A DNA stretch of 64,000 nucleotides from Torymus aiolomorphi (lineage: Eukaryota > Arthropoda > Insecta > Hymenoptera > Torymidae), in contig CM070875.1 of NCBI GenBank assembly GCA_036365515.1, forward strand, positions 99,644,628 to 99,708,627, in the 5' to 3' direction. Of this stretch, positions 1 to 11,734 are shown one piece after another. Both the position numbers and the translations under genes were made by a program. The notes under the pieces were generated by a model. That model was not told where the DNA came from, made no database searches, and saw only the letters and a list, made by a program, of their open reading frames with translations. The first letter of the stretch is position 1. Each line of letters begins with the position of its first letter.

Positions 1-2
1 CC

Positions 3-1249
3 ATGAAAGTCCACGCAGGTGTGCCTAGACTAGATGAACTTTCAAGATGGAAAAGAGAAATTGTCAATGGTGGTACACGGTATGATCAAATGCAAGCCAT
101 CAAAAAGTGGGTATATGATAGATTTGTAGAAGCTCGAGAACGAAAGGAGCATGTTGAAACAGACGATCTTCGAACATGGGCTCTACAGGCAGCCATGCAA
201 TTTCCAGACGTGCCACTTGAGTTTACTGCTTCTCCGGCTTGGATGAATCGCTTCAAAAAAGAATACCGCATAAGCCAGAGAAGAGTAACCAAATATATCA
301 ATCAGACAGAGCGTAGATCATTTGAAGAAATGGAACGCACTACAGCAGAATTTCAAGCTGAAATTAGAAGTATAACATCCTCTTCTAATTTAGATTTCAT
401 AATCAACACTGATCAAATGGGATGTGAGTACAGGGTAAATGTACTACGAACAATTGAACACACTGGAGAAAAAAAGTTATACTGTACCTTGGTGATTTGA
501 ACAAAGTCACTCACTCTTACACGGTGCTATATTCTGTGACTGCCTCAGGAAAACTACTTCCAAAAGTCCTTATTTGTCTCCAAGAAGTTTCAGGAACATT
601 TGGGCTAACTATAGAAAAAAAAAGAAATGAATATTCTAATGCATATGGAAATACGTACATTATATGCTCCAAATCAGGAAAAATTACATCCAGTTTGGTC
701 TTACTATTTAATAAACACATAATTGAACCTTATGTTGAAAAGAAAAATTTTATACTCATCATAGACTCATGGGGCGGGAATTCCAAAAAAACATTGCATG
801 AGGATTTCAAAAATGACAATGGAGAATCTTCATGTACATTCAAGATCATACCACCTAATTGTACACCACTGTGCCAACCACTTGACGTATACCTGCACAG
901 ACAGATAAAATATTTTGTCAAAAACTTACAAAACTGTACAGATTTGAGACAGACAGATTGTCAATAAAACACGAGAGAAGATGCAGTTAAAATCCATGCA
1001 CTAATCCAGTCTGCACCAATCTTCCAAAATATGATACAATATTCTTGGTTTGCATCAAAACTGATCACTGACAGAGACGTTTTCATGAATGTAAAGGAAG
1101 TCTGTTTCCCAGAAAAACGACTCAATAAATGTTCCCGTGGCTCTGTCCAGTTTAGCAAGTGCTCTTGGTGTCGTTTGTCTTTCTGCTTCCGATGTTTTTA
1201 TGACATATACCATCCATTAAAATGCGAACAATTCTTTAGAAATGTTTAA
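3..1249 (+). pseudogene. Broken CENP-B-type HTH / DDE transposase (pogo/Tigger-like)
   Basis: Relic of a cut-and-paste transposase that would bind transposon ends through a CENP-B-like helix-turn-helix and cut with a DDE nuclease. Residues 1-105 of the first frame hold the HTH part (motif WMNRFKKEYRIS, then RRVTKYIN). The first catalytic Asp is in NTDQMGCEY near residue 138. A frameshift near 485-495 moves the frame; the second part (to 967) has LIIDSWGGN (second Asp) and CQPLDVYLHRQIKYF (third Asp). A TAA at 965-967 interrupts it and the same frame runs on to 1249. All three Asp survive, but the frameshift and stop make it non-functional. It may begin before the window. It aligns by eye with the intact transposase at 5665-7514 (shared order of HTH, NxDQ, KSGKxTS, DSWxGN, QPLDV), so both belong to one broad family. 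Family level is fairly sure; subfamily is not. Confidence 0.82.
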
Positions 1250-1262
1250 TATCTTATATAAG

Positions 1263-1358
1263 TTATTATATTTTTCCTGTAAATACAAATAAAATTATTA
1301 TATTTTTCCTGTAAATAAAAATAAAATTATTATATTTTTTCTGTAAATACAAATAGAA
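1263..1358. repeat. Three tandem copies of a 32 bp AT-rich unit
   Basis: The motif TTATTATATTTTTCCTGTAA recurs at 1263, 1295 and 1327 with one or two changes per copy. It lies just 3' of the broken transposase and may sit in its 3' untranslated region. Confidence 0.85.
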
Positions 1359-1365
1359 TTGAATC

Positions 1366-2940
1366 AAAAATTGTTTTACGTTTATTAAATAATCTTCTTA
1401 TCTTCCAAATTAGGTGAAAATTAAATTAATATTGGCATGATATTTTCAATTATGTAACAAATTTTTTCTAAATTGCTAAGAAATTTTTTTAATTATTTAA
1501 TGTACATTTTAATCAACAAAATTATTTTATATCAACATAAAAAATAATGACTTACCTAATTATCATCAAATTGTCCATAATTCATTAAAAAAAATTATTT
1601 TTTCATTTCAAAATTGTAAAAAATCAAACATAAACAGAATATGTTCCATAACCTTAGAATTAGAACTTAAATAGTTTTGAATCCTTCTCATTAATAAATA
1701 ATCTGAAAAGAAGTATAAAAAATCAACACAAAGAACCTATGTTCTTTTTTATTTAAATAAGATTTTTAATTTGATATATTCAGTCATGCAATACTTATAC
1801 TAATAGTTATTTTCGCTTTTCGTTCCAACAACAGAAATGCTTTACATATTGTAATAATTATACCCTTCTGCTACTGTATATTCCCGAACAAATATGAGCT
1901 AAAATTCAATCAAATGAGTAATATGTATTAATATAAATATATTGACATGATAATAATATTCGAATCTTACTTGATCACAATATCCAGAGTATCTTAAAAT
2001 TCGTAAAAGTTCAGCCACGTCTCTTTCCTCACAATATTTCCGCGGTACTTTCCGTCGCGAAACCAGCTGTTCACTCCGTCTTGTACACTCTGAAGTTCCT
2101 CATAATCGTATCAGAGTAATCTGAGCCAACGCTGCTCGACTGCAGACTAATCGATTAGTAGCCTATCTTCAGAACATAACAAAGTGACAGCAGCAGACAA
2201 GTATTCCGCAATCGGGGACAGTTGAGGTTCACAATTGTTTTGTTTAAGACTACAGAAGAGAATTTATTCATACAAAATTAGGGTGGAAATATTTCCGGAC
2301 GAAGGACAACAGGAAAGGAATAAAAGTTTTCAAAGTTTTTAAGAAATCTTCAAGATTTGAGGTTGAAAGTAATTTCAAAAGGACAGCTCAAGAGAACTTC
2401 ATAAATATTTTTTCAATCAGATAAGTATAATTTTGTTTTTTTTTTTTTTACATTATTTCATTAATGTACAAGTAATGTAAAGAGTGATACTTTGTGATTT
2501 TTTTCTTATAATGTTTCAGGATTTACAAAATGGATTGAAATTCTGCACGATATACGAAATCAAAATCAAAATATGATCAAGCATTCATTGTAATTATTTT
2601 TAATGGGATGGCAGATATTAAGGACTCATTAATCAATAAATTTATTGAAAATTTTCTTAACATTAGATTCCAAATTGAGTAAGTTTAGCCAATAAACCAT
2701 ACTTCCCAGTCGAAAATTCGCTTCGTTGTGATGAAAGCAAGATTATTAACAAAAATTGTATTGAATCTTTTAAAATAAGGTAATATAAAATAACATAAAA
2801 TACCAATGGAAATTTTTGTTAAAAATAATAATATATTTTACTAAACCATGTCATATTTTGACACATCAAACTGTTTCAAGGTTTGTTTAAAGGCATGAAA
2901 GAAAGGTTTAACCGCCAAATGAGTGATTTTAGGTGAAAAA
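1366..2940. other. AT-rich stretch without recognisable genes
   Basis: No convincing reading frame, RNA gene or transposon end seen. A moderately GC-richer patch at about 2010-2220 has no coding signal I can identify. Confidence 0.6.
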
Positions 2941-2950
2941 ATCACTTAAT

Positions 2951-4292
2951 TTATAAAAACTTCAAGCTCTTGCAACTTAAAATAATGAAGGCGTTAGGGT
3001 CTAGGATTGTACGGCCTTTCATTATTATATATAAGAAGGCATATCCCACAATCCTGGGTGAATCCATCATCCGGATCTGAGAGACACTTCTTGTTAGTGT
3101 ACTATAGTGACATATTAAGGCTTCACATGCAAAAAGTTGTTCAATATTTAAAGGGTTATTGTGTGTTATAAATGTGTTTTTGTTTATTATTTTCAATAGT
3201 CTGATTTGCAATCTTTTGATTAAGTTTAATGCATTTGCATATGCACCTCTCCAGGCTATAATTCCATAGCATATTATACTATGGACGAAATCATAATATA
3301 TCATTTTTAGAGTTTCTTGGATATTTTTTTTAATATGAAAATCAGATATTTTATTTTATTTGCTATGCTTTCTATATGTTTGTCACACTTTAGATTTTGG
3401 TCAATTATGATGCCCAAGTATTTATAGTGTTCAACTCTGTTTAAATTTGTTTTCATAAATTTGTATGTTTAGATTATTAGGGATACTGTTACTGTAACTT
3501 TCGTATGTCATGTAAACTGTTTTGTCTATGTTCAAGGAGAGTTTGTTTTGACCGAGCCATGTAGAGATTTTATTTAAATTATTATTTAGCTTTAATTCGA
3601 CATCGCCCCAACTCTTCCCTGTTGCTATAACAGCTTTGTTATCCACATGTGACATTATGCTGTTGTCAGGTATGTTTTGTAGGAGGTTCCCTGCGGGACA
3701 CCAGTGATAACAGTGTTAAATTCACTTCTATATTCGTTAATTTTAACTCTATGCTGTCTTTATTTAAGTAGCTTGTCATAAGTTTATGAGCATTGCCTCT
3801 TATCCCATAATTATAAAGTTTGTTGAGGAGTATACTATGATCAACAGTATCAAAAGCTTTCGTAAGATCTAAGAAGGCGATTCTATATTGTATATCATAT
3901 TAGTTAAGTAATTCAAAGCATCTTTTGTACTTTTATTTTATAAATCCGAATTGGTTATAAGAGATAATTTTGCATTCATTGATAAAATTAAGGATTCGAT
4001 TGTATATTATTTTTTCAAATATCTTGGCTATATTATATATAAGTGATATTGGTCTATAGTTAGATGCATGATTTTTACTATTCGCCTTGTGTATAGGTAT
4101 TATTTCTGCTTTTTTAAGCGCTTCTAGCCAGACCGCTTTTTCAATGAAAAGTCTAATTATATGCACTAGTGGTGTTGCGATATAGTATGATACCGTTTTA
4201 AGCATTTTAGCATTTATTTTATCAACTTCACCATTTTTCAGCTTCATGTTGTTAATGATTTTAGTAATTTCGTGATGGTTTTTTGGTGCTAA
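2951..4292 (-). pseudogene. Non-LTR retrotransposon reverse transcriptase, 3' part, decayed
   Basis: Relic of a LINE-type reverse transcriptase. Reading down the minus strand from 4292, the start of the RT domain is clear (KAEIIPIHKANS, then SNYRPISLIYNIAKIFEK and YNQFGF), followed by [20 protein letters not shown] near 3850 and VPQGT near 3690. The segment between VPQGT and the catalytic box is deleted, and the usual YADD box reads HVDN at 3640-3655, so the active site is lost. Further down come the WLGQNKLSLN segment and the C-terminal YGIIAWRGAYANALNLIKRL segment (2951-3304). Several frameshifts are present. Its N-terminal continuation is at 9047-9412, on the far side of the DNA transposon 4293-9043. 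The style of the C-terminus suggests a Jockey-like clade, which is inference. Confidence 0.82.
4290..4292. repeat. Left target-site duplication TAA of the 4293-9043 transposon
   Basis: TAA precedes the left TIR and is repeated at 9044-9046. On the minus strand it is the TTA codon of the retrotransposon frame. Ignoring the insert and one copy rejoins that frame without a shift, which supports a 3 bp rather than a 2 bp duplication. Confidence 0.8.
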
Positions 4293-5180
4293 CAAAGAAA
4301 CCGATCGAGGTGTCCGCCTCCGATTTTCCTGAATTTTTGATATGTTGTAGAGGATCGAAAAATAAGAGACTCGCAATTTTTTTTATCGGCCCAATCCCTT
4401 ATTAAAGGGGTGAAAACGGCCCTTGAAGTTTACCCCCGAAAACGTTCTTTTTTTAATATCTTAAGTTCTAATCGATATTTTGAAATGAAACAAAATGGAA
4501 AATATTTCTCCTTGAATTATGTAACCATCAAGTATAGTTTGGTCCTCGAGGGTGGCAACCCTTACTTTTTATTTTAGAAAAACCTTATTTTTTAAACTAT
4601 TTCTGCATATAATATTTGCAATAAAATTAATTAATTATTATAAAAATCATGTTTTGACTTAAAATAAAAAATAAAGTTTACGTGTTTCAGGGTTTTTGCA
4701 AATAAACACGTCATCAGGGGTAAAAAACCCTTTAGGCACAAAATACTTTCAAACTATTAAAATTAATATTTTAAGTTATATATATAATGCATAATTTATT
4801 TTTATTTGGGCTATTTTTTCTATGGGCCCAATTTCCTATTAAAGGGGTAAAACGCACCCCTAAAAATCACCCCTAAAATAGGTTTTATCTGAATATCCCA
4901 AGTTCAGATTCAAATTTAAAATGAAACAAAATGAAAAATATTTCTCTTTGAAATGCCAAATTAGCTACCCTTATATTTTATTTCGGAAAAAATTTTTTTT
5001 TTAATTTTTTTTGTATACAATATTTGCAATAAAATTAAATAATTATTATTAAAATTCAAAATCAAAGTTGACTTGTTTTAGGATTTTTTCTAATAAAAGC
5101 ATTATCGGGGTTTAGCAGCACCTTGGACAAGTATACTTACAATTGAACCATTGAAATAAATATTTTGAGGTGTATAATGC
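4293..5180 (+). repeat. Left long terminal inverted repeat (contains two sub-repeats)
   Basis: Pairs with 8157-9043. Inside, two direct sub-repeats of roughly 415-420 bp can be seen. Each starts with a GGCCCAATCCC/GGCCCAATTTCC-like head and a run like TATTAAAGGGGT, passes AAATGAAACAAAATG, and ends with AATATTTGCAATAAAATTAA followed by a region resembling the end of the other copy. Confidence 0.88.
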
Positions 5181-5664
5181 AGATTTAGTTTATTTTTGTG
5201 TCAGTTTTTTTTATCGAGATAGCGTAATTAATGAAGTCACTTATAATCTCTTATACTTTTGTCCAATTTATATTCGAATATTTTGTTCGTATTTATAGGT
5301 AAATAAAAAGGATGGAACTGGGAAAAGAATAGGTGAGTTAAATGATTGACTAATCTAACGAATAGAAAAATATAAATAAAAATAAAAAAATTAAAATATA
5401 AATAGAAAAGTATAATATAAAATATTAATTGTTATTATGTAATTAATTTTTATTAAAAGTAAAATATAGGTATATTTTCACAAATAGTCAAAAAATATTC
5501 AAAGAAACTCTATACAAATGAGCTTATAATTTAGTTCTTATCGCAATTAATTTTGTTTAAGGATTATAAGTTGAACAATAATGCAAATCTTCAAAAAAAT
5601 GTTTTAAGCAGATTTCTGACACCATGAACATTTTATAATAGCAGTATTTTTACGTCCTGGTACC

Positions 5665-6154
5665 TCACAATCCACCAAAGCTAAAGTCCACCGGATTTAA
5701 AAATTCATTTCGTTTATTATCGATATAACCGCTTTTATACCAAGAGTATTTAAAAAGATTTACGTATCGAGGAGAAGATAACTGATTGTGCACCAGAGAG
5801 TGCAATTTAATTACTTTATTTCGTATGTGCAAACTTATATCCTTATCCAACAAAATTACACTATCGGAAAAGTGTCTCACAAAATTTTTCCATATACGAA
5901 AACCAAACACATCCAGCGGTTGTATTTTTCCAGTTGTACCTTTAGGAATTTTGAAAAGTTTGATGTTTTTATCATCAGGTTTTTCTCTTTCGACTGCTTC
6001 TGTGCAATTTCCACTCCAAGAATCTAGCAATAATAAATTATTTTTTCCAACATTTGGAAAAAATACATCCCTTAACCATTTCCGAAAATGATCTAAAAAT
6101 AAATTGTAAACAAATAAATTTTGCAGGTCATTATAGTAAACTATTGCTATTTGA

Positions 6155-6234
<80 letters not shown>

Positions 6235-7514
6235 TTATTACATGAAATCAAATTAACAAAAATAAATAATGAAATTCATTGATAATTTACGAAATTTTTT
6301 ATAATTTTCGGAGTTTACGTTAAAATACCTTATTTTAAAAATAATTTACTAATTATTGTAAATCTTTTTTAATATGAGTCTACTGAAATTAAAAGTTTAC
6401 AAGTAAAATCTTTAAAATAGATATAAGCTACAAGTTTACGAATACAAGTACACTTTATTTAATTTCACTCACATGATGTCATTTTGCCAGATTTAGATGC
6501 CATCAAACATACGTTATCTGGCTGAAATAAATTTTTTTGTATTATTGGTCCAAATTCATCTTTAGTCTCTTTTAAAACTATAAATAATGGAGAGAGCAAT
6601 TTTCCAGCAGCATTAATTGTAGGTAATATTGTATAACTATGTGTTGTTGATGAAACAGATTGCACAACACATTCAACAGTCTTTGTTCCTTCTTCAGCTA
6701 ATGTACGACCAGTATGTAATTCTAATTGAAATCCACTTTGATCAGCATTGTAGGTATTTTCAGTTCCAACTTCTGAAATCAGTAGTTTGATGTCGGCTAC
6801 AAATTTACTGGCTTCTTGATTTACAGTTTCTTTGTCCTCAAGAGTTTTTTTTGTTATATATTTGTTGATTTTTCTACTGACAATTCTGTGAGCTTTCTTA
6901 AATTTTCGCAGCCAGAAATCACTTGCTTTGAATCTAACATCATTAAATTCTAAATTATTTTTAGCTTTTAAGGCCCACCTACGTATATCAATATCGTGAA
7001 TAATATGGTCAGCTTCGAGAGATTCTTTGAGATTTTTTAAAACAAATTCAGAAATTTGATATAATTTTTCTTTGTAAGTTCCACCTTTGTTGATTTGACT
7101 AGCCCATCGACGCAGTTGCCGTTCTGAATTAACTAATTTAAATCGATGTTTAACACTTTCTATACTGCGATTTTTTTTAGTTTTACCTGATCTCCAATAT
7201 TCGACTGCTCTTTTTTTATAATCGAAGCTCAACTCTTCATCATCGTATGAACATACATCATATTCTTTTTTTTCATTGAAAATTGCGTCATCTTCAATGG
7301 CTTGTACTTCATAATTTTTAAATTGCTCTTGAAAATCTAATGTTTCTTCTTCCATTGTTTCAATCGCATTAAAATTATTCATACTGTCGTATAAAATATT
7401 TTCGAATTTTTCAGCTAAATCCATTTCAACAAGATTAACAGGACTTTCTGGTATCTGAAGCCCTGAGAATACTGCCAATAATAAATTTATGACGTTGATA
7501 GGATTTACCTTCAT
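5665..7514 (-). CDS. Two-exon CENP-B-type HTH / DDE transposase, apparently intact
   Basis: Predicted nuclear transposase for the surrounding element. Exon 1 is 7514-6473 and exon 2 is 6092-5665. The intron (6472-6093, 380 bp) begins GTGAGT and ends TTATTTTTAG on the minus strand. Joined length is 1470 nt, divisible by three, giving 489 residues. An acidic N-terminal region (about 1-95) precedes a basic HTH region (AVEYWRSGKTKKNRS, then RQLRRWASQINKGG) and a CENP-B-like second part (WLRKFKKAHRIVSRKIN). Catalytic Asp 1 is in YNADQSGFQ (about residue 261), Asp 2 in LLLDSWSGN just after the splice, and Asp 3 in KIQPLDVFGF. I chose the ATG at 7514 because it is the first in the open frame and lies well inside the right TIR. 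No stop or frameshift was found. Without the intron, exon 1 would stop two codons after the splice site, which supports splicing. It is the best candidate here for a functional gene. Confidence 0.85.
6093..6472 (-). other. Spliceosomal intron of the transposase
   Basis: Donor GTGAGT directly follows exon 1, which ends with a phase-1 base; the acceptor TTATTTTTAG restores phase and leads straight into the DDE segment ending in DSWSGN. It contains the AT dinucleotide run below. Confidence 0.8.
6159..6231. repeat. (AT)n microsatellite in the transposase intron
   Basis: Uninterrupted alternating A and T over about 70 bp. Confidence 0.95.
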
Positions 7515-8156
7515 TTTTTATATTCTTTGATTTTTATTAAATAATAAATTCTATTGTAGGAAAAAAACAAATAGCGGACTCTCGAAAATTTGTACCTCGC
7601 AACAGAACCGATAAAAATATACTGACTAACTAATCCGTTTTTAGGCAGCCGTGGACTCCAAGCTCACTTGCGTCATCTTTGCTTATGCATGTTTACAAGA
7701 TGGGCTTACAAAAAATCGCTTATTCATATATATAAATAGAAATCAGAAAAATATTTACTTAAAAATAAGTATTTATGAAAAAGTACAAATGAAATATAAT
7801 GTGATATGCCTAAATACGTGAACATAAATATTCTAAAATTATAAGTAAACTATAATTATCAAGCAGTGATATATAAAAAAAAACTAATTGCAAAATATAC
7901 CATGAAAATAATTTTAATCCTGGCTCAGCTTTTAAAAGCTTTTCTGCATACAAATATTTATGCAGAAATAATAAAAATATAGTCATGTAATTATTTATTC
8001 CTCTATTTATCTTATGCTATTATATTTTGAACATTAAAATAACGAAATTGTCAAATCTTTGTCAGTGATTTTTATTCATTAAATAGAAAATTGAGCCTAT
8101 AGACAAATCAATCTGCAATAAATAAAATATTCATGATTATTTATTCTGATTATACG

Positions 8157-9043
8157 CACCATACACCTCAAAATATTTATTTCAATGGTTCAATTGTAAG
8201 TATACTTGTCCAAGGTGCTGCTAAACCCCGATAATGCTTTTATTAGAAAAAATCCTAAAACAAGTCAACTTTGATTTTGAATTTTAATAATAATTATTTA
8301 ATTTTATTGCAAATATTGTATACAAAAAAAATTAAAAAAAAAATTTTTTCCGAAATAAAATATAAGGGTAGCTAATTTGGCATTTCAAAGAGAAATATTT
8401 TTCATTTTGTTTCATTTTAAATTTGAATCTGAACTTGGGATATTCAGATAAAACCTATTTTAGGGGTGATTTTTAGTGGTGCATTTTACCCCTTTAATAG
8501 GAAATTGGGCCCATAGAAAAAATAGCCCAAATAAAAATAAATTATGCATTATATATATAACTTAAAATATTAATTTTAATAGTTTGAAAGTATTTTGTGC
8601 CTAAAGGGTTTTTTTACCCCTGATGACGTGTTTATTTGCAAAAACCCTGAAACACGTAAACTTTATTTTTTATTTTAAGTCAAAACATGATTTTTATAAT
8701 AATTAATTAATTTTATTGCAAATATTATATGTAGAAATAGTTTAAAAAATAAGGTTTTTCTAAAATCAAAAGTAAGGGTTGCCACCCTCGAGGACCAAAC
8801 TATACTTGATGGTTACATAATTCAAGGAGAAAATTTTCCATTTTGTTTCATTTCAAAATATCGATTATAACTTAAGATATTAAAAAAAAACCGTTTTCGG
8901 GGGTAAACTTTAAGGGCGGTTTTCACCCCTTTAATAAGGGATTGGGCCGATAAAAAAAATTGCGAGTCTCTTATTTTTCGGTCCTCTACAACATATCAAA
9001 AATTCAGGAAAATCGGAGGCGGACACCTCGATCGGTTTCCTTG
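8157..9043 (-). repeat. Right long terminal inverted repeat
   Basis: Reverse complement of 4293-5180 with scattered substitutions. Outer end is GGTTTCCTTG followed by TAA. Confidence 0.88.
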
Positions 9044-9046
9044 TAA

Positions 9047-9412
9047 GAAAATAGTTCTAGAATTTATTTTTGAATTATCCATGACGGTATTGAGAGGTTA
9101 TTGTATTTTTCCACTTAATTCTTTACCAATATTATAAAAGTTGTCGTTCACTGTATTCGCTATTTCATTAGGGTTAGTGACTTTTTGCATATTCTTATCA
9201 TATTTTTGGTTTATTTTATCACCTTTTTGTATATTCTTACCTAAATTAGCACTTATTATTTTCCATAAATTTCTCAAATTATTGCAGTTTTGTCGGATTT
9301 GTTCGCTATTAGACGTTAATTTGGCATTATTTATAACCTTATTTAGTATTTTAAGATAGTTTTTGTATTCTGTCTTAGTAGTTTTGTTATTAATGAAAAC
9401 GCTATTGTGACA
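9047..9412 (-). pseudogene. N-terminal continuation of the split non-LTR reverse transcriptase
   Basis: On the minus strand from about 9412 a frame encodes KTEYKNYLKILNKVINNAKL, LRNLWKIISANL and NEIANTVNDNFYNIGKELS. This is the linker between endonuclease and reverse transcriptase in Jockey/CR1-like elements. A TAA near 9100 breaks it. After that the frame runs into the TTA codon at the transposon border and continues at 4292 on the other side. The upstream (endonuclease) part is missing; the sequence becomes GC-rich above 9415, so this copy is 5' truncated. Confidence 0.75.
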
Positions 9413-9414
9413 GA

Positions 9415-9654
9415 GTTATATGTGGCTGCTTGCTCGGCGCCGGCAGAATGCGAGCATTTGTTTCATGAGCGCTGTTTTGTTGTTATTGGCAGCGTCGAGG
9501 ACGATCAGCTAGATATACACACAGATATAGTACCGTGTATATATACACTATACTACCGTGTCGATTGAACGCAGAGAGAAATAGCGAGGGTTGAGGAGGG
9601 GGGTCGTGCGCACGGGAGAGTCGCGCAATCCGAAGAGCGGTCGCGAGAGCAGTG

Positions 9655-9733
<79 letters not shown>

Positions 9734-10340
9734 GTGCGGAGAGAGAGACGTAACATACGCGAGAGAGAGAGAGACAGAACAGACGAGCAGCTGACGGACG
9801 ATAGTATAGACTACGCGCAACTATCGGCGCGCGCGCCGAGGAGGGAGAGGAGCCCACTGTTAGTGCGGTGAGTAGGAGTGAGAGAAAGAGAGTCGCAACC
9901 GGCCAGCGCGTACAGTACCTACACGAGTACGGGCCGCGGCGCGGCTGATAGAGTGAGAGGGAGAGAGAGAATAGCAGCCGGCCAACACGTAGTGTTTAGG
10001 CATAGACGAGAGTGAGAGATAGACGGAGGGAGCGAATAGTGGCAACCGGGCCGGCGGGCGGCGCGCATAGTCATATCGGTTCCGCGAAGCATCTCCAGCG
10101 AACCTATCATGACTCCATTTACATGCGAGTCATGTGATATGGACAAGATGGGCATCATTGCGGGGGCCAGAGGCAATCATTTGCGGAGCTGCTCAAAAGG
10201 GGAGAACTCGATGAAAGGATGAGCGATTCGAAGCGAATTAAAGTAGTACCTAGTGAGTGTTAGTGTTGCCGAAACGGAAGTAACGGAGAAATAGTATCGC
10301 GGTGTTTGGTTCTGAGTTAACCCTTGGTAAGAGAGAATCA
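9415..10340. other. GC-rich, GA-rich low-complexity patch
   Basis: Strong local rise in GC with many GAGAG runs and degenerate repeats of phrases such as GCAACCGGCC / GCAGCCGGCC / GCAACCGGGCC at about 9895, 9974 and 10042. A short frame at 10109-10221 encodes a CxxC-x13-HxxxC-like pattern, but I cannot assign it. It could be a promoter or 5' exon region of a host gene; I see no proof. Confidence 0.45.
9657..9731. repeat. (GA)n microsatellite
   Basis: About 75 bp of uninterrupted GA. Leu-Ser or Arg-Glu reading frames across it are artefacts of the repeat. Confidence 0.97.
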
Positions 10341-10373
10341 GTTGGGGGATATAATCAAACACAAAGTCACGCT

Positions 10374-10565
10374 ATTGGCCTACCAGATATTGTAGTTAAA
10401 GTATTTAATAAAAAAGTTAAAGAATTGAAAAATGAAATTGTAAATAAATGCATTTTTGGAAAATGTATAGCCTTCACTTACTTAATTGAATTTCAAATAC
10501 ACATTCTAATTTTTTGAGATGCAGAAGATAAACTACATAATGCTAATGAAGTAGATTAATATATA
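10374..10565 (+). pseudogene. Helitron Rep/helicase, N-terminal fragment left of the mariner
   Basis: Encodes LPDIVVKVFNKKVKELKNEI, FGKCIAFTYLIEFQ and HILIF, the conserved block of the Helitron Rep-like N-terminal domain (usually RPD..RVF...FG....EFQKRGLPH.HIL). A TGA at 10515 and a TAA at about 10554 interrupt it; the KRGLPH part carrying the metal-binding His is lost. The same frame, read past the mariner insertion and one TA, continues at 12665 with CSEIPDN. The 5' end of the Helitron was not found. Confidence 0.75.
10564..10565. repeat. TA target duplication, left side of mariner
   Basis: Matches TA at 12663-12664. Ignoring the insert and one TA keeps the Helitron frame in phase. Confidence 0.75.
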
Positions 10566-11734
10566 CGTGCGCTGTTCAATAAGTTCGTGACTTCTCGAAA
10601 GATGGTGCTGTTATCGTAAATATGTTACTGTAGGAGAATACCATCTAATATCAGTGCGTATACAAAGTTTCAAGTCAGTACGTTGGTTAGAAAATTTTTT
10701 AGTCATTTGAATTTAATGTTTCATTGTTAAAATAAAACGATGGAGAAAAGCGAGTTTTGCGTGCTTATTAAACATTATTTTCTACGAGGAAAATCAATCA
10801 AGCAAACTGAAGAAAAGCTCGCAAAATATTATAAGGTGTCTGCTCCATCACATGGCATGGTTCATAAGTGGTTCACTGAATTTCGTTGCGGCCTTATTAG
10901 CACAAGTGACGCTGAGCGTCCAGGCCGTCCAAAAGTGGTGACTTCTCAAGAAATAATCGATAAAATCCACGACATTGTACTCAACTATCGTCGATTGAAA
11001 GTGCGTGAGATTAGTGAGACTGTAAACATTTAAGTAGGACGCGCATGGTACATTTTACATGAATGTTTGGGCATGAGGAAGCTATCTGCAAGATGGGTGC
11101 CGCGTTTGCTCACAGCTGATCACAAGCGGGCTCGTGTGGTTGCGTCTGAGCAATGTTTGGGCATGTTTCAACGTAATTCAAAGGAATTTTTGCAACGTTA
11201 TGTAACTGTTGATGAAACGTGGATGCATTATTATACGCCAGAAACAAAAAATCAGTCGAAAATGTGCACTGGGCCTGGGGAATCTGCGCCGAAAAAAGCG
11301 AAAACGGTTCCCTCAGCCGGTAAGGTCATGGCCACAATTTTTTGGGACTCACGTGGTATAATATTAATCGATTACCTCCAGAAGGGAAAAACTATTACAG
11401 AAGAGCCACACTATTAGATCGCTTTCATGTCATACTGAAGGAAAGGCGGCCCCATTTGGCGAAAAAAAGTGCTTTTCCACCACGAGCACCAGCTCACACG
11501 AGTGCCATTGCAACGGCCAAATTATTTAGTTTACGCTACGAAATACTTCCTCATTCACCTTACTCCCCGAATTTGTCCCCTTTCGATTAGTTTTTGTTTC
11601 CTAACATGAAAGCTTGGCTTAGAGGTAAAAGATTTTCGTCGAACGAAGAGATCATTGCTGCGACAAATGAGTATTTTGAGGAGTTTGATAAAAATTACTT
11701 TTTATAGGGCATAAATAAGCTTGAGTATCGCTTG

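Larger units (their letters stand above)
4293..9043. mobile_element. 4.75 kb DNA transposon with ~887 bp TIRs and an intact transposase
   Basis: Bounded by inverted arms 4293-5180 and 8157-9043 that start CAAAGAAACC and CAAGGAAACC and look about 96-97% alike by eye. It is flanked by TAA on both sides and splits a reverse transcriptase frame. It encodes a two-exon CENP-B/DDE transposase on the minus strand (5665-7514). The regions between TIR and gene (5181-5664 and 7515-8156) are AT-rich and hold no other gene. The uninterrupted gene and similar TIRs suggest fairly recent movement. Known pogo/Tigger elements duplicate TA and mostly have short TIRs, so the 3 bp duplication and long TIRs are unusual. 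Confidence 0.88.

Noticed and set aside
4290..9046. 2 bp TA duplication for the CENP-B/DDE transposon
   Set aside because: With TA the two TIRs are offset by one base; the 3 bp reading keeps TIRs aligned and rejoins the interrupted codon frame.
9483..9857. Leu-Ser and Arg-Glu rich frames
   Set aside because: Translations of the (GA)n microsatellite.
10109..10221. Small C2HC zinc-finger gene
   Set aside because: Only 37 codons and one loose motif; not enough to call a gene.
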